Assembly (NCBI RefSeq): GCF_002080045.1
Contig: NZ_MUIN01000015.1
Coordinates: forward strand, 224,223-280,378
DNA from: Pseudomonas sp. Bc-h
Lineage (GTDB): Bacteria > Pseudomonadota > Gammaproteobacteria > Pseudomonadales > Pseudomonadaceae
DNA: 56,156 nt
Reading direction: 5' to 3'
Position numbers and translations under genes: made by a program. Below, in pieces: positions 24,586 through 32,971 of the stretch; position 1 is the first letter of the stretch, and every line of letters begins with the position of its first letter. The notes under the pieces are model-generated. The model saw only the letters and a list, made by a program, of their open reading frames with translations. It was not told the DNA's origin and did not search any database.

Positions 24586-24774
24586 TCATTGGGGCTCTTG
24601 GTTCGGTGCGATCTCGGCTTGAATACGTTTGTAGATTTCTTCGCGGTGTACTGAAACATTTTTCGGAGCGTTGATGCCGAGTCTCACTTGAAGACCCTGT
24701 ACGCCCAGAATGGTGACGGTGATTTCGTCACCGATGTTTATGCTTTCGCCGACTTTGCGGGTGAGTATCAACAT
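24586..24774 (-). CDS. csrA: CsrA/RsmA-family translational regulator
   Basis: A 62-residue RNA-binding post-transcriptional regulator. The N-terminal MLILTRKVGESINIGDEITVTILG and the second RNA-contact segment with Arg44 in VSVHREEIYKRIQAE are intact, so it should bind GGA motifs in mRNA leaders. Several residues (VQGLQVRLGINAPKNVSV) differ from the usual RsmA/RsmE core, so this looks like an extra paralogue. It is not next to lysC/alaS, where main rsmA usually sits. It is monocistronic with its own terminator. Confidence 0.92.
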   Translation of the reverse strand: MLILTRKVGESINIGDEITVTILGVQGLQVRLGINAPKNVSVHREEIYKRIQAEIAPNQEPQ

Positions 24775-25248
24775 AATCTTTTCCTTGATGGCCTCTTGAA
24801 GCGCCTCTACCAGGAGGCTGGCGTTAGCCTTTGGGTGATGGTGTTGCCGAGTGCATCCAAATGCGTCTGTCAGTATGACGCCCTTGGCACGCTTTTAATT
24901 CCCCAGGTTCATCTTCTTGTCATTGGTTTGGGTTCTCCTGAGGCCAAACGGCATGCGAATGTTGCCTGCTTTTGGCAGCAAATCCCCGTAGCGATTGGCT
25001 ATAACCCTGATAGCCGAGTCCGGGGCGGCGCCTATTGCACACTCCTTTCGCATTTATTGCAAAGAACTCGTGCCAAGCGGCGATGAAATTTTCATTAGAT
25101 TGCCATGTACGTGATCTCCTAGAGGAGTGTAGGAGAGTTCCGAATTGCGCGAGGGCAAAGTGACATAAGTTTAAGCGAATCAGCGACAAGCTGTCGGATT
25201 GCGCGTATCGGCGCAGTAATCGAAGGGATTTGAGCGGGGCAGAAACGA
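24775..25248. other. Intergenic region upstream of csrA, no gene seen
   Basis: About 470 bp. Two weak minus-strand frames occur here: one of about 50 codons starting near 25053, and a longer one starting at 25189. Neither has a recognisable product or a good ribosome-binding site. The region probably carries the csrA promoter and leader. Confidence 0.4.
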
Positions 25249-25273
25249 CATGCCCACCTCAAGGGTGGGCATG
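25249..25273 (-). terminator. Hairpin after gntP
   Basis: CATGCCCACC / GGTGGGCATG is a perfect 10-bp stem with a 5-nt loop, starting 18 bp past the gntP stop. The T-tract on the minus strand is weak, so terminator strength is uncertain. Confidence 0.55.
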
Positions 25274-25291
25274 GGTGCAGCAGTCAGGGAA

Positions 25292-26644
25292 TCAGACCAC
25301 CAGCGACAACAGCATGATCAGGATGATACCGACGACGGACAGGATGGTTTCCATCACGGTCCAGGTCTTCAGGGTCTCAGTCACGGTCATGTTGAAGTAT
25401 TGCTTCACCAGCCAGAAGCCAGCGTCGTTGACGTGGGACAGGATCAACGAACCCGCGCCAGTCGCCAGGACCAGCAACTCACGGTTTACGCCCGGCACCA
25501 TCGCCACGACCGGCGCGACGATACCGGCACCGGTGATGGTTGCCACGGTTGCCGAACCGGTTGCCACACGGATGACCGCAGCCACCAGCCACGCCAGTAG
25601 AATCGGCGAGATCTGCGCCTGTACGGCCATGTGACCGATCAGGTTGCCGACGCCGCTGTCTACCAGCATCTGCTTGAAGCCACCGCCCGCACCGACGATC
25701 AGCACGATAGCAGCCACTGGCGCCAGGCTCTGGTCCAGCAGCTTGATGATCTGGTCGCGGCTGAAGCCACGAGCCGAGCCGAAGGTGTAGAACGCCAGCA
25801 GCAGGGCGAACAGCAGGGCAGCGATCGGGTGACCGATGAAGTCCATCCAGATGCGGAAGATATGGCCGGTCGGCAGCGCGACGTCGGCGAAGGTCTTCAG
25901 CAGCATCAGGAACACCGGCAGCAGAATCGTGATCAGGGTGATCGCGAAGCTTGGCAGGTTTTCGTTGGTCGACTCTTTGGCAATCTGGTCCATCAGCTCT
26001 TTGGAAGGATTGCCCGGAATGTACTTGGCGATCCATTTGCCGTAGATCGGACCGGCAATAATCGCAGTAGGAAATGCGACGATCAGACCGTAGAAAATGG
26101 TCTTGCCGATGTCAGCATTGAAGATGCCGATAGCCAGCAACGGGCCCGGGTGCGGCGGCACCAGACCGTGAACGGCGGACAGACCGGCGAGCAGCGGGAT
26201 ACCGATCTTGACGATGGACACGCCGCTGCGACGGGCAACGATGAACACCAGCGGGATCAGCAGCACGAAGCCGATTTCGAAGAACAGCGGGATACCGACC
26301 AGGAAGGCCGAAAACATCATGGCCCAGTGCACCTTATCCTTGCCGAAGCGGCGGATCAGGGTCTGTGCGATCTGGTCGGCACCGCCGGAATCAGCCATCA
26401 GCTTACCGAGCATGGTGCCCAGGCCAAGGATGATACCGACGAAGCCCAATACGCCACCGAAGCCGTCCTGGAACGATTTCATGACTTTGTCGACCGGCAT
26501 CCCGGAGGTCAGCCCGAGAAAACCCGCGGCGATGGTCAGTGCAATAAAAGGGTGGACTTTGAACTTGGTGATCAGCAGCACAAGGCCGATGATGGTCACC
26601 AACGCATCGACGAGTAGATACGTGTCTTGAGTCATACCAAACAT
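25292..26644 (-). CDS. gntP: Gluconate:H+ symporter, GntP family
   Basis: Inner-membrane permease of 450 residues with about 12 hydrophobic segments. Typical GntP blocks are PFIALTIAAGFLGLTSGMP, GLVPPHPGPLLAIGIFNADIG, VLIVGAGGGFKQMLVDSGVG and VATGSATVATITGAGIVAP. It lies downstream of gntK on the same strand, and between them is a palindrome identical in core to those at gntK and gntR. Context makes gluconate the likely substrate. A second GntP-family permease occurs at 44907 in a different context. Confidence 0.92.
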   Translation of the reverse strand: MFGMTQDTYLLVDALVTIIGLVLLITKFKVHPFIALTIAAGFLGLTSGMPVDKVMKSFQDGFGGVLGFVGIILGLGTMLGKLMADSGGADQIAQTLIRRFGKDKVHWAMMFSAFLVGIPLFFEIGFVLLIPLVFIVARRSGVSIVKIGIPLLAGLSAVHGLVPPHPGPLLAIGIFNADIGKTIFYGLIVAFPTAIIAGPIYGKWIAKYIPGNPSKELMDQIAKESTNENLPSFAITLITILLPVFLMLLKTFADVALPTGHIFRIWMDFIGHPIAALLFALLLAFYTFGSARGFSRDQIIKLLDQSLAPVAAIVLIVGAGGGFKQMLVDSGVGNLIGHMAVQAQISPILLAWLVAAVIRVATGSATVATITGAGIVAPVVAMVPGVNRELLVLATGAGSLILSHVNDAGFWLVKQYFNMTVTETLKTWTVMETILSVVGIILIMLLSLVV

Positions 26645-26719
26645 GGGGTGTCTCTCCGTTGTATTTTGTTTTTTTGGAGCTACTGCTCAACGCTGCCGTT
26701 CACTACCCTGTGCACACAA

Positions 26720-26735
26720 AAGACAGCGCTATCTT
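26720..26735. promoter_or_regulatory. GntR operator in front of gntP
   Basis: AAGACAGCGCTATCTT is a palindrome around the LacI-type GCGC core with one mismatched pair. It is 75 bp upstream of the gntP start and shares its core with the sites at 27329 and 27473, indicating a separate GntR-controlled gntP promoter. Confidence 0.7.
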
Positions 26736-26758
26736 TGTCGCTCACGCCGGACTGACGC

Positions 26759-27313
26759 TCAAGAGCCGGTGAGAGCGGTGGCAGATTCGGTTTGCGATGC
26801 CTGCCACCAGGTGGCCGCTTCGGCACCGATGGTTTCGATCGATTTGGTGGCATCGACGACCAGCGTGCGGTCTTCGCCGTAAGGGGCTTCGAGCGTCGCG
26901 AACTGGCTGTCGACCAGGCTGGCCGGCATGAAATGCCCCGGACGGTGCGAGCAACGCTCGGTCGCCAGCTCCTTGGTCAGCTCCAGAAACACGAAACCCA
27001 GGCCCGGCACGGCAGCGCGCAGACGGTCGCGGTAAATGAGCTTGAGAGAGGAGCAAGTCAGGATCGGCTTTTCGCCATTGCTGAGGGCCTTTGCGACTTC
27101 TTCGCCGAGGCGGGTCAGCCAGCCGGCGCGATCATCGTCGTTCAAAGGATGGCCAGCGCTCATCTTGTCGATGTTGGCCTGCGGGTGAAAGGCATCACCT
27201 TCAATCAGGCGGCCACCACTGTTCTTGGCGATTTCAGCGCCGACGGCGCTTTTGCCGCAGCCGGAAACACCCATTACCACGACGGCGGATATTGCATTTG
27301 GAGCAGTAGTCAT
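26759..27313 (-). CDS. gntK: Gluconokinase
   Basis: A 184-residue cytosolic kinase making 6-phosphogluconate. P-loop GVSGCGKSAVG is at residues about 15-25. Family segments FHPQANIDKMSAGHPLNDDDRAGWL and CSSLKLIYRDRLR follow, and the C-terminal HRPGHFMPASLVDSQFATLEAP is typical of GntK/IdnK. The ATG at 27313 follows GAGG; an upstream in-frame start would cover the operator. The GntR palindrome at 27329 ends 16 bp before this start. Confidence 0.93.
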   Translation of the reverse strand: MTTAPNAISAVVVMGVSGCGKSAVGAEIAKNSGGRLIEGDAFHPQANIDKMSAGHPLNDDDRAGWLTRLGEEVAKALSNGEKPILTCSSLKLIYRDRLRAAVPGLGFVFLELTKELATERCSHRPGHFMPASLVDSQFATLEAPYGEDRTLVVDATKSIETIGAEAATWWQASQTESATALTGS

Positions 27314-27328
27314 AAAAACCTCGTCCCG

Positions 27329-27344
27329 AAGACAGCGCTGTCTT
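27329..27344. promoter_or_regulatory. GntR operator in front of gntK
   Basis: AAGACAGCGCTGTCTT is a perfect 16-bp palindrome just upstream of the gntK start, well placed to block transcription. Confidence 0.78.
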
Positions 27345-27472
27345 TGCCGGATGGTGTGCAAGACCGGCAAGGCTGTTTCCGGGTGTAGTCATTGTTATGG
27401 GTATCTCGCTGATCCATGAGATGCACTTTTACACCGGTCGTTGGACGATCGAAGAAAGTTGCGGGCCTCCGT

Positions 27473-27488
27473 GAGATAGCGCTACCTT
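27473..27488. promoter_or_regulatory. GntR operator in front of gntR
   Basis: GAGATAGCGCTACCTT shares the AGATAGCGCTATCT core and lies 60 bp upstream of gntR, suggesting autoregulation. Confidence 0.7.
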
Positions 27489-27548
27489 AGAGCCCATCCG
27501 AGACAATCGCAACCCCTTCAGCTTTTCCTTCCAATCAGTTGGCAACGC

Positions 27549-28565
27549 ATGACACGCATTGGTTCCCGCTCCACCGGTCGTCCCACTCTCAACGAAGTCG
27601 CGAAACTGGCCGCAGTTTCCCCGATTACCGCCTCCAGAGCCCTGCGTGGCGTGGCGACGGTGGCACCGGAGCTGGTGGAGAAAGTCCGCACTGCTGCGCA
27701 AAGTCTAGGCTATGTCGCCAACCCTGCCGCGCGAGCGTTGGCGTCGTCGCAAAGTCAGTCGGTGGTGGTGCTGGTGCCCTCGTTGTCCAACCAGTTGTTC
27801 ATCGAAACCCTGGAGGCGATTCAGACCGTGCTGCGCCCGCGCGGGCTGGAAGTGGTGATCGGCAACTATCACTACTCGCCTATAGAAGAAGAGAACCTTT
27901 TGCGCAGTCATCTGGCGAACCGCCCGCGTGGCATCCTGCTCACCGGTTTCGACCGCAGTCAGGCGGCGCAACAGTTGCTCGCCGCCAGCGGCGTACCCTG
28001 CGTACACATGATGGAACTGGACCCGACCCGCGCCGAGCCGTGCGTGGGGTTTTCTCAACAACAAGCCGGTGCTGAAGCGGCTCGGCATCTGTTGAGCCGC
28101 GGACGTCGGCGTCTGGCCTATGTGTCGGCGCAGCTGGATCCACGGGTGATTCAGCGCGGTACGGGGTTTCGCACGGCGCTGGAAGCCGAAGGGCTTTACG
28201 ATCAAACCTTGCAGATGGCCTCGCCGCTGCCTTCGTCAATCGGCCTGGGAGGGGAGTTGTTTGCGCGTCTGCTGGCTGAGCACCCAGACGTTGACGGGGT
28301 GTTTTTCTGCAACGACGACCTGGCTCAAGGGGCTGCTCTCGAGGCGTTGCGCCGTGGGATCAAAATTCCTGAACAGGTGTCGCTGATCGGTTTCAATGAC
28401 CTGCCAGGCTCTGCGCACATGGTGCCGCGCCTGACGTCGATTCGTACGCCACGTGAAGAAGTGGGCCAGCGCGCCGCGCAACTGCTGCTGGGGCTGCTGG
28501 ATGGCAATGTGCAGCAGGCTCAGGTGGATCTGGGGTTTGAGTTGGTGGTGCGGGAGAGTACCTGA
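27549..28565 (+). CDS. gntR: LacI-family gluconate repressor
   Basis: A 338-residue LacI/GalR regulator. N-terminal HTH: PTLNEVAKLAAVSPITASRALRGVATVAPELVEKVRTAAQSLGYVANPAARALAS. A periplasmic-binding-protein-like effector domain follows (VVVLVPSLSNQLFIETLEAI, DGVFFCNDDLAQGAALEALRRG, LTSIRTPREEVGQRAAQLLL). Divergent from gntK-gntP, it is assigned as GntR from context and three palindromes of one pattern. Gluconate or 6-phosphogluconate is the expected inducer. Confidence 0.92.
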   Translation: MTRIGSRSTGRPTLNEVAKLAAVSPITASRALRGVATVAPELVEKVRTAAQSLGYVANPAARALASSQSQSVVVLVPSLSNQLFIETLEAIQTVLRPRGLEVVIGNYHYSPIEEENLLRSHLANRPRGILLTGFDRSQAAQQLLAASGVPCVHMMELDPTRAEPCVGFSQQQAGAEAARHLLSRGRRRLAYVSAQLDPRVIQRGTGFRTALEAEGLYDQTLQMASPLPSSIGLGGELFARLLAEHPDVDGVFFCNDDLAQGAALEALRRGIKIPEQVSLIGFNDLPGSAHMVPRLTSIRTPREEVGQRAAQLLLGLLDGNVQQAQVDLGFELVVREST

Positions 28566-28608
28566 CTCTGATCTCCTGACCGCCCGGATTTCAGGGGGGG
28601 CACAACTC

Positions 28609-28700
28609 TGTGGAAGTTTCTGGGGGTTACGACGGTGGCGAAAGCGGTGTGTCAGTGACACCGCATTCGCCACCGTCGTAACCTCCGGCAGCTCCCACAG
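28609..28700. repeat. Intergenic palindromic repeat C
   Basis: CTGTGGAAGTTTCTGGGGGTTACGACGGTGGCGAAAGCGGTG pattern, with right arm CCGCATTCGCCACCGTCGTAACCTCC then CTCCCACAGG. It forms a long near-perfect hairpin between gntR and glcB, serving both convergent genes. Confidence 0.8.
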
Positions 28701-28748
28701 GTATTGTGTCATCGCGGACGATTTCTGACTCGATCAAACCGCTGATCT

Positions 28749-28856
28749 GATCGTTCCCACGCTCCGCGTGGTAACGCCGCCCTAGAAGCTCTGCGTCCAG
28801 CCGTGGTGACGCAGAGTGACACATGATGCATGCCCACGCAGAGCGTGGGCACGATC
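28749..28856. repeat. Intergenic palindromic repeat D
   Basis: Arms GATCGTTCCCACGCTCCGCG and CGCAGAGCGTGGGCACGATC enclose a second inverted part, CTCTGCGTCC ... GACGCAGAG. It lies directly after repeat C, 26 bp before the glcB stop codon. This is the only type D copy I see in the window. Confidence 0.8.
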
Positions 28857-28881
28857 ATCTACCGAACGATTTCTCCCCCGA

Positions 28882-31059
28882 TCAAGCCTCTTTCTTGAAC
28901 GCCAGCCGGAACTCGTGCAACAACGGCTCGGTGTAGCCGCTCGGCTGCTCGCGCCCCTTGAACACCAGCGCGCAGGCGGCCTGGAATGCCACAGACTTGT
29001 CAAAGTTTTCCGCCATCGGCTTGTAGGCCGAATCCCCGGCGTTCTGCTTGTCGACCACTTTGGCCATGCGCTTGAGGGTTTCCATCGCATAGTGGTCGTC
29101 GATCACCTTGTGCCGCAGCCAGTTGGCGATGTGCTGACTGGAAATACGCAGCGTCGCGCGGTCCTCCATCAGGCCGACGTTGTGAATGTCCGGCACCTTG
29201 GAACAGCCCACGCCTTGCTCGACCCAGCGCACGACATAGCCCAGCAGACCCTGCGCATTGTTCTCGACCTCCTCGCGAATCTGGTCGTCGGTCCACTTGG
29301 CCTCGGCCACGACAGGAATGCTCAGCAGATCGAGCAGGATGTCTTCGCTGACGCTGTCCAGGTCGACCTTTTCCAGCTCTTGTTGCACAGCTTTCACATC
29401 GACCTTGTGGTAATGCAGTGCGTGAAGCGTGGCTGCAGTCGGGGAGGGGACCCAGGCAGTGGTCGCACCGGATTTCGGGTGGCCGATTTTCTGCTCCAGC
29501 ATGTCAGCCATCTGGTCCGGCATGGCCCACATGCCCTTGCCGATCTGCGCGCGACCCCGCAGGCCGCACGCCAGACCCACCAGCACGTTGCTGCGCTCGT
29601 AGGCCTTGATCCACGGTGTGGCTTTCATGTCGCCCTTGCGCAGCATCGGGCCAGCTTCCATCGAGGTGTGCATCTCGTCGCCGGTGCGGTCAAGGAAACC
29701 GGTGTTGATGAATGCAACCCGCGCCGAGGCTGCGTTGATGCAGGCCTTGAGGTTGACGCTGGTGCGCCGCTCTTCGTCCATGATCCCCATTTTCAAAGTG
29801 TTGCGGGGGATCTTCAGAGCGTCTTCGATGCGGCTGAATAGCTGGTCGGCGAACGCTACTTCTGCCGGGCCGTGCATCTTCGGTTTAACGATGTACACGC
29901 TGCCCGAGCGCGAATTACCGCGATTATGCAGATCGTGCAGGGCAATCAGGCTGGTAATCACGCCGTCGAGTATGCCTTCTGGGATTTCCTTGTTGCCGTC
30001 GTAGACGATTGCCGGATTGGTCATCAGGTGGCCGACGTTCCGGATGAACAGCAACGAGCGACCGTGCAGGGTGATGCGGCTGCCGTCGGCGGCGGTGTAT
30101 TCGCGGTCCGCATTGAGACGGCGGGTGATGGTCTTGCCGCCCTTGACCAGCTCCTCGCTCAAATCGCCCTTCATCAGGCCCAGCCAGTTGCGGTAGATCA
30201 CCAGCTTGTCGTCGGCATCCACGGCGGCGACCGAGTCTTCGCAGTCGATGATCGTCGACAGCGCGGCTTCCATCAGCAGGTCCTTGATACCTGCCGGGTC
30301 GCTGCTGCCAATGGGGCTGGTGGGGTCGATCTGGATTTCAATGTGCAGGCCGTGGTTCTTCAGCAGAATCGCCTTGGGTTGCAGCGCTTCGCCCTGATAA
30401 CCGACATATTTCTCCGGCTGGGCCAGGCGCGACTGGTTGCCGTCGGCGAGGGTCACCAGCAGCTCACCGCTGTCGACCGCGTAAGCCTTGGCGTCGACGT
30501 GAGAGCCGGACGCCAGCGGCGCGGCTTCGTCAAGCAGGGCGCGGGCGAAAGCGATGACCTTGGCACCACGCAGCGGGTTGTAACCGGCCTTGATTTCGGC
30601 GCCGTTGGCGCTGGAAATCGCATCGGTGCCATACAGCGCGTCGTACAGCGAGCCCCAACGGGCGTTGGCGGCGTTGAGCGCATAACGAGCGTTGGCGGCG
30701 GGCACGACCAACTGCGGGCCGGCCTGTTCGCTAACTTCGATATCGACCTTGCTGGTGGTGGCCTTAACCTCGGCCGGCACCGGTTGCAGATAGCCGATGG
30801 AGTCCAGAAACGCAATGTAGGCGGGCATGTCAGTGACCGGCCCCGGATTGGACTTGTGCCACTTGTCCATCTGCACCTGAATGCGGTCACGCTCGGCCAG
30901 CAGCTCGCGATTGACCGGCGCCAGGTCGTGGACCAGCGAGTCGAAGTCAGCCCAGAAGACCTCCGGGTCCAGCCCTGTTCCGGGAAGCACGTCCTCGTCG
31001 ACAAAGCGTTTCAGATTGGCTGCCACCTTGAGGTTGTGGCAGTTGACGAATTCGGTCAT
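28882..31059 (-). CDS. glcB: Malate synthase G
   Basis: Cytosolic TIM-barrel enzyme of 725 residues that condenses glyoxylate and acetyl-CoA to malate. Length and MTEFVNCHNLKVAANLKRFVDEDVLPGTGLDPEVFW match the G isoform. The catalytic-core segments VYIVKPKMHGPAEVAFADQLFSRIED, GIMDEERRTSVNL and the C-terminal MEDRATLRISSQHIANWLRH with the active-site acid are present. GGAG precedes the ATG. It completes the glc operon, removing the glyoxylate made by GlcDEF, but is separated from glcG by a type B repeat. Confidence 0.95.
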   Translation of the reverse strand: MTEFVNCHNLKVAANLKRFVDEDVLPGTGLDPEVFWADFDSLVHDLAPVNRELLAERDRIQVQMDKWHKSNPGPVTDMPAYIAFLDSIGYLQPVPAEVKATTSKVDIEVSEQAGPQLVVPAANARYALNAANARWGSLYDALYGTDAISSANGAEIKAGYNPLRGAKVIAFARALLDEAAPLASGSHVDAKAYAVDSGELLVTLADGNQSRLAQPEKYVGYQGEALQPKAILLKNHGLHIEIQIDPTSPIGSSDPAGIKDLLMEAALSTIIDCEDSVAAVDADDKLVIYRNWLGLMKGDLSEELVKGGKTITRRLNADREYTAADGSRITLHGRSLLFIRNVGHLMTNPAIVYDGNKEIPEGILDGVITSLIALHDLHNRGNSRSGSVYIVKPKMHGPAEVAFADQLFSRIEDALKIPRNTLKMGIMDEERRTSVNLKACINAASARVAFINTGFLDRTGDEMHTSMEAGPMLRKGDMKATPWIKAYERSNVLVGLACGLRGRAQIGKGMWAMPDQMADMLEQKIGHPKSGATTAWVPSPTAATLHALHYHKVDVKAVQQELEKVDLDSVSEDILLDLLSIPVVAEAKWTDDQIREEVENNAQGLLGYVVRWVEQGVGCSKVPDIHNVGLMEDRATLRISSQHIANWLRHKVIDDHYAMETLKRMAKVVDKQNAGDSAYKPMAENFDKSVAFQAACALVFKGREQPSGYTEPLLHEFRLAFKKEA

Positions 31060-31139
31060 CTCGGGCTCTCCATCATGAAATATGTTTTTTGCGGTTGTGG
31101 TTTCAAGCCGCTATGAAGCGTTACGGCGTACATGGAACC

Positions 31140-31226
31140 CTGTGGGAGGGAGATTACTCGCGAAAGCGGTGGGTCAGATTGGCTGTTTCAGACAGGCCGT
31201 ATTCGCGAGCAAGCTCCCTCCCACAG
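31140..31226. repeat. Intergenic palindromic repeat B
   Basis: CTGTGGGAGGGAGATTACTCGCGAA pairs with TTCGCGAGCAAGCTCCCTCCCACAG. It lies inside the glc operon, between glcG and glcB. Confidence 0.85.
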
Positions 31227-31287
31227 TTGATCTCCAGTGGTTATCGAGATTTTTATCCGATCTCAGCCACGAGACAGAGGCGTTTGT

Positions 31288-31695
31288 TCACCCCACGTTC
31301 ACCGCTGCAACACCGGCCTTGGCCACCTGTGCGTCCTGATCGGCTTTAACCCCCGATACACCGACCGCGCCGATGGTTTCGCCCCCGACGATCACCGGCA
31401 CACCGCCTTCCAGCGAGGTCAGCAATGGCGCGGTGACGAACGCGGTGCGGCCGCCATTGACCATTTCTTCGTAACCTTTGGATTCGCGCCGACCCAGCGC
31501 CGACGTGCGGGCTTTTTCGATGGCGATGTAGCCGCCAATCGGCGCGCAGCCGTCCAGGCGTTCGAAGCCCAGCAAGTGGCCGCCGTCGTCGGTCACGGCG
31601 ATGGACACCGCCCAGCCGTTGGCCTGAGCTTCGGCGCGAGCGGCGGCGAGGATCTGGGTGACTTCGGTCTGGGTCAGTACGGATTTGGTTTTCAT
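31288..31695 (-). CDS. glcG: GlcG/HbpS heme-binding-like protein
   Basis: A 135-residue cytosolic protein of the GlcG/HbpS (DUF336) family. Pattern: LTQTEVTQILAAARAEAQANGWAVSIAVTDDGGHLLGFERLDG, then GGVPVIVGGETIGAVGVSGVKADQDAQVAKAGV. It is encoded between glcF and glcB exactly as in E. coli glcDEFGB. Its role is unknown; cofactor binding or protection during glycolate use has been suggested for the family. Confidence 0.9.
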   Translation of the reverse strand: MKTKSVLTQTEVTQILAAARAEAQANGWAVSIAVTDDGGHLLGFERLDGCAPIGGYIAIEKARTSALGRRESKGYEEMVNGGRTAFVTAPLLTSLEGGVPVIVGGETIGAVGVSGVKADQDAQVAKAGVAAVNVG

Positions 31696-31744
31696 GAAGC
31701 TCTCCTGAAGGCAGTTTGTTGTAATGGGGCAAGGCGGCCTGCGA

Positions 31745-32968
31745 TCAACTTGGATGCAGGGCGTCCTCTATGAGTTCGATCCAGTGTTTGACCGGCGTGC
31801 GACCGGCGCTGGCAAGGTGGGTCTGACAACCGATGTTGGCGGTAGCGATGACTTCCGGTCTGCCGCTTTCCAGCGCATTCATCTTGTTGTCGCGCAGCTG
31901 TTTCGACAGCTCCGGTTGAGTGATCGAGTACGTGCCGGCCGAGCCACAGCATAGGTGACTGTCGGGCACTGTGGTCAGATTGAAACCCAGGCGGGTCAGC
32001 ACCGCTTCCACGGCGCCGCCAAGTTTCTGCGCGTGCTGCAGGGTGCAAGGGCAATGAAACGCCAGTTTCGCGCTGGTGCAGGCGCCGAGTTTTTCCAGGG
32101 GTTCAGCGCGCATGACCTCCACCAGATCCTTGGTCAGCGCGCTGACCCTGGCGGCTTTTTCCGCGTACTTCGGGTCGTCGCGCAGCAAGTGGCCGTAATC
32201 TTTAACGAAAGCCCCGCAACCGCTGGCGGTCTGCACGATGGCTTCGGCGCCCGCTTGAAGGCTTGGCCACCAGGCATCGATGTTGCGACGGGCGCGTTCA
32301 AGGCCTTGTTCCTGTGCGTTCAAGTGGTAATCCACTGCGCCGCAGCAACCCGCCTGCGCGATCGATTTGACGCTGATGCCCAACCTGTCCAGTACCCGCG
32401 CTGTCGCCGCGTTGGTATTGGGCGACAACCCCGGTTGCACACAGCCTTCGAGGATCAACACCTGGCGCGCATGCCGTTGGGTCGGGCGCGCCTTGGCTGG
32501 ACGAATATTGCCGGGCAATTTGTCCTTGAGGCTGCCTGGCAGCAGCGGGCGGAATGAGTTGCCCATCTGCGTCAGGGTTTTGAATAACCCGGCATTCGGC
32601 ACAACCGCCCGCAGGCTTTCGCGCAGCAGACGCTGGCTCATCGGCCGAGGCACGGCAGCGTCGACCACGGCCCGGCCGATGTCCAGCAGGTTGTGATAAT
32701 TCACCCCGGAAGGGCAGGTGGTTTCGCAGTTGCGGCAGGACAGGCAGCGGTCCAGGTGCAACTGGGTTTTTTCGGTGACTTCCTTGCCTTCCAGCACTTG
32801 CTTGATCAGGTAGATACGACCGCGCGGGCCATCCAGTTCATCGCCCAGCAACTGGTACGTCGGGCAGGTGGCGTTGCAGAAACCGCAGTGCACGCAACTG
32901 CGCAGGATGCTTTCGGCTTCTTCGCCACGGGGCAGGCTTTTGGCGTGTTCGCTCAGGGTGGTCTGCAT
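31745..32968 (-). CDS. glcF: Glycolate oxidase iron-sulfur subunit
   Basis: A 407-residue electron-transfer subunit. Two 4Fe-4S cluster motifs lie near the N-terminus: CVHCGFCNATCPTY and CLSCRNCETTCPSG. Two CCG-type domains follow, with CCGAVDYH and CCGSAGTYS. It shuttles electrons from the GlcD/GlcE flavin part to the quinone pool. The gap to glcE is 3 nt. Confidence 0.95.
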   Translation of the reverse strand: MQTTLSEHAKSLPRGEEAESILRSCVHCGFCNATCPTYQLLGDELDGPRGRIYLIKQVLEGKEVTEKTQLHLDRCLSCRNCETTCPSGVNYHNLLDIGRAVVDAAVPRPMSQRLLRESLRAVVPNAGLFKTLTQMGNSFRPLLPGSLKDKLPGNIRPAKARPTQRHARQVLILEGCVQPGLSPNTNAATARVLDRLGISVKSIAQAGCCGAVDYHLNAQEQGLERARRNIDAWWPSLQAGAEAIVQTASGCGAFVKDYGHLLRDDPKYAEKAARVSALTKDLVEVMRAEPLEKLGACTSAKLAFHCPCTLQHAQKLGGAVEAVLTRLGFNLTTVPDSHLCCGSAGTYSITQPELSKQLRDNKMNALESGRPEVIATANIGCQTHLASAGRTPVKHWIELIEDALHPS

Positions 32969-32971
32969 GGT

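Noticed and set aside
24920..25189. 89-residue minus-strand frame upstream of csrA
   Set aside because: No recognisable product, no good ribosome-binding site and a competing short frame in the same place; more likely csrA leader or promoter DNA.
25479..26617. Long antisense or shifted frames over gntP
   Set aside because: They are low-complexity, overlap a clear permease gene and have no ribosome-binding site or family resemblance.
28749..28856. Possible tRNA or small RNA gene
   Set aside because: The nested arms suggested a folded RNA, but no tRNA arms or T-loop motif are present; the nested arms and intergenic position fit a palindromic repeat better.
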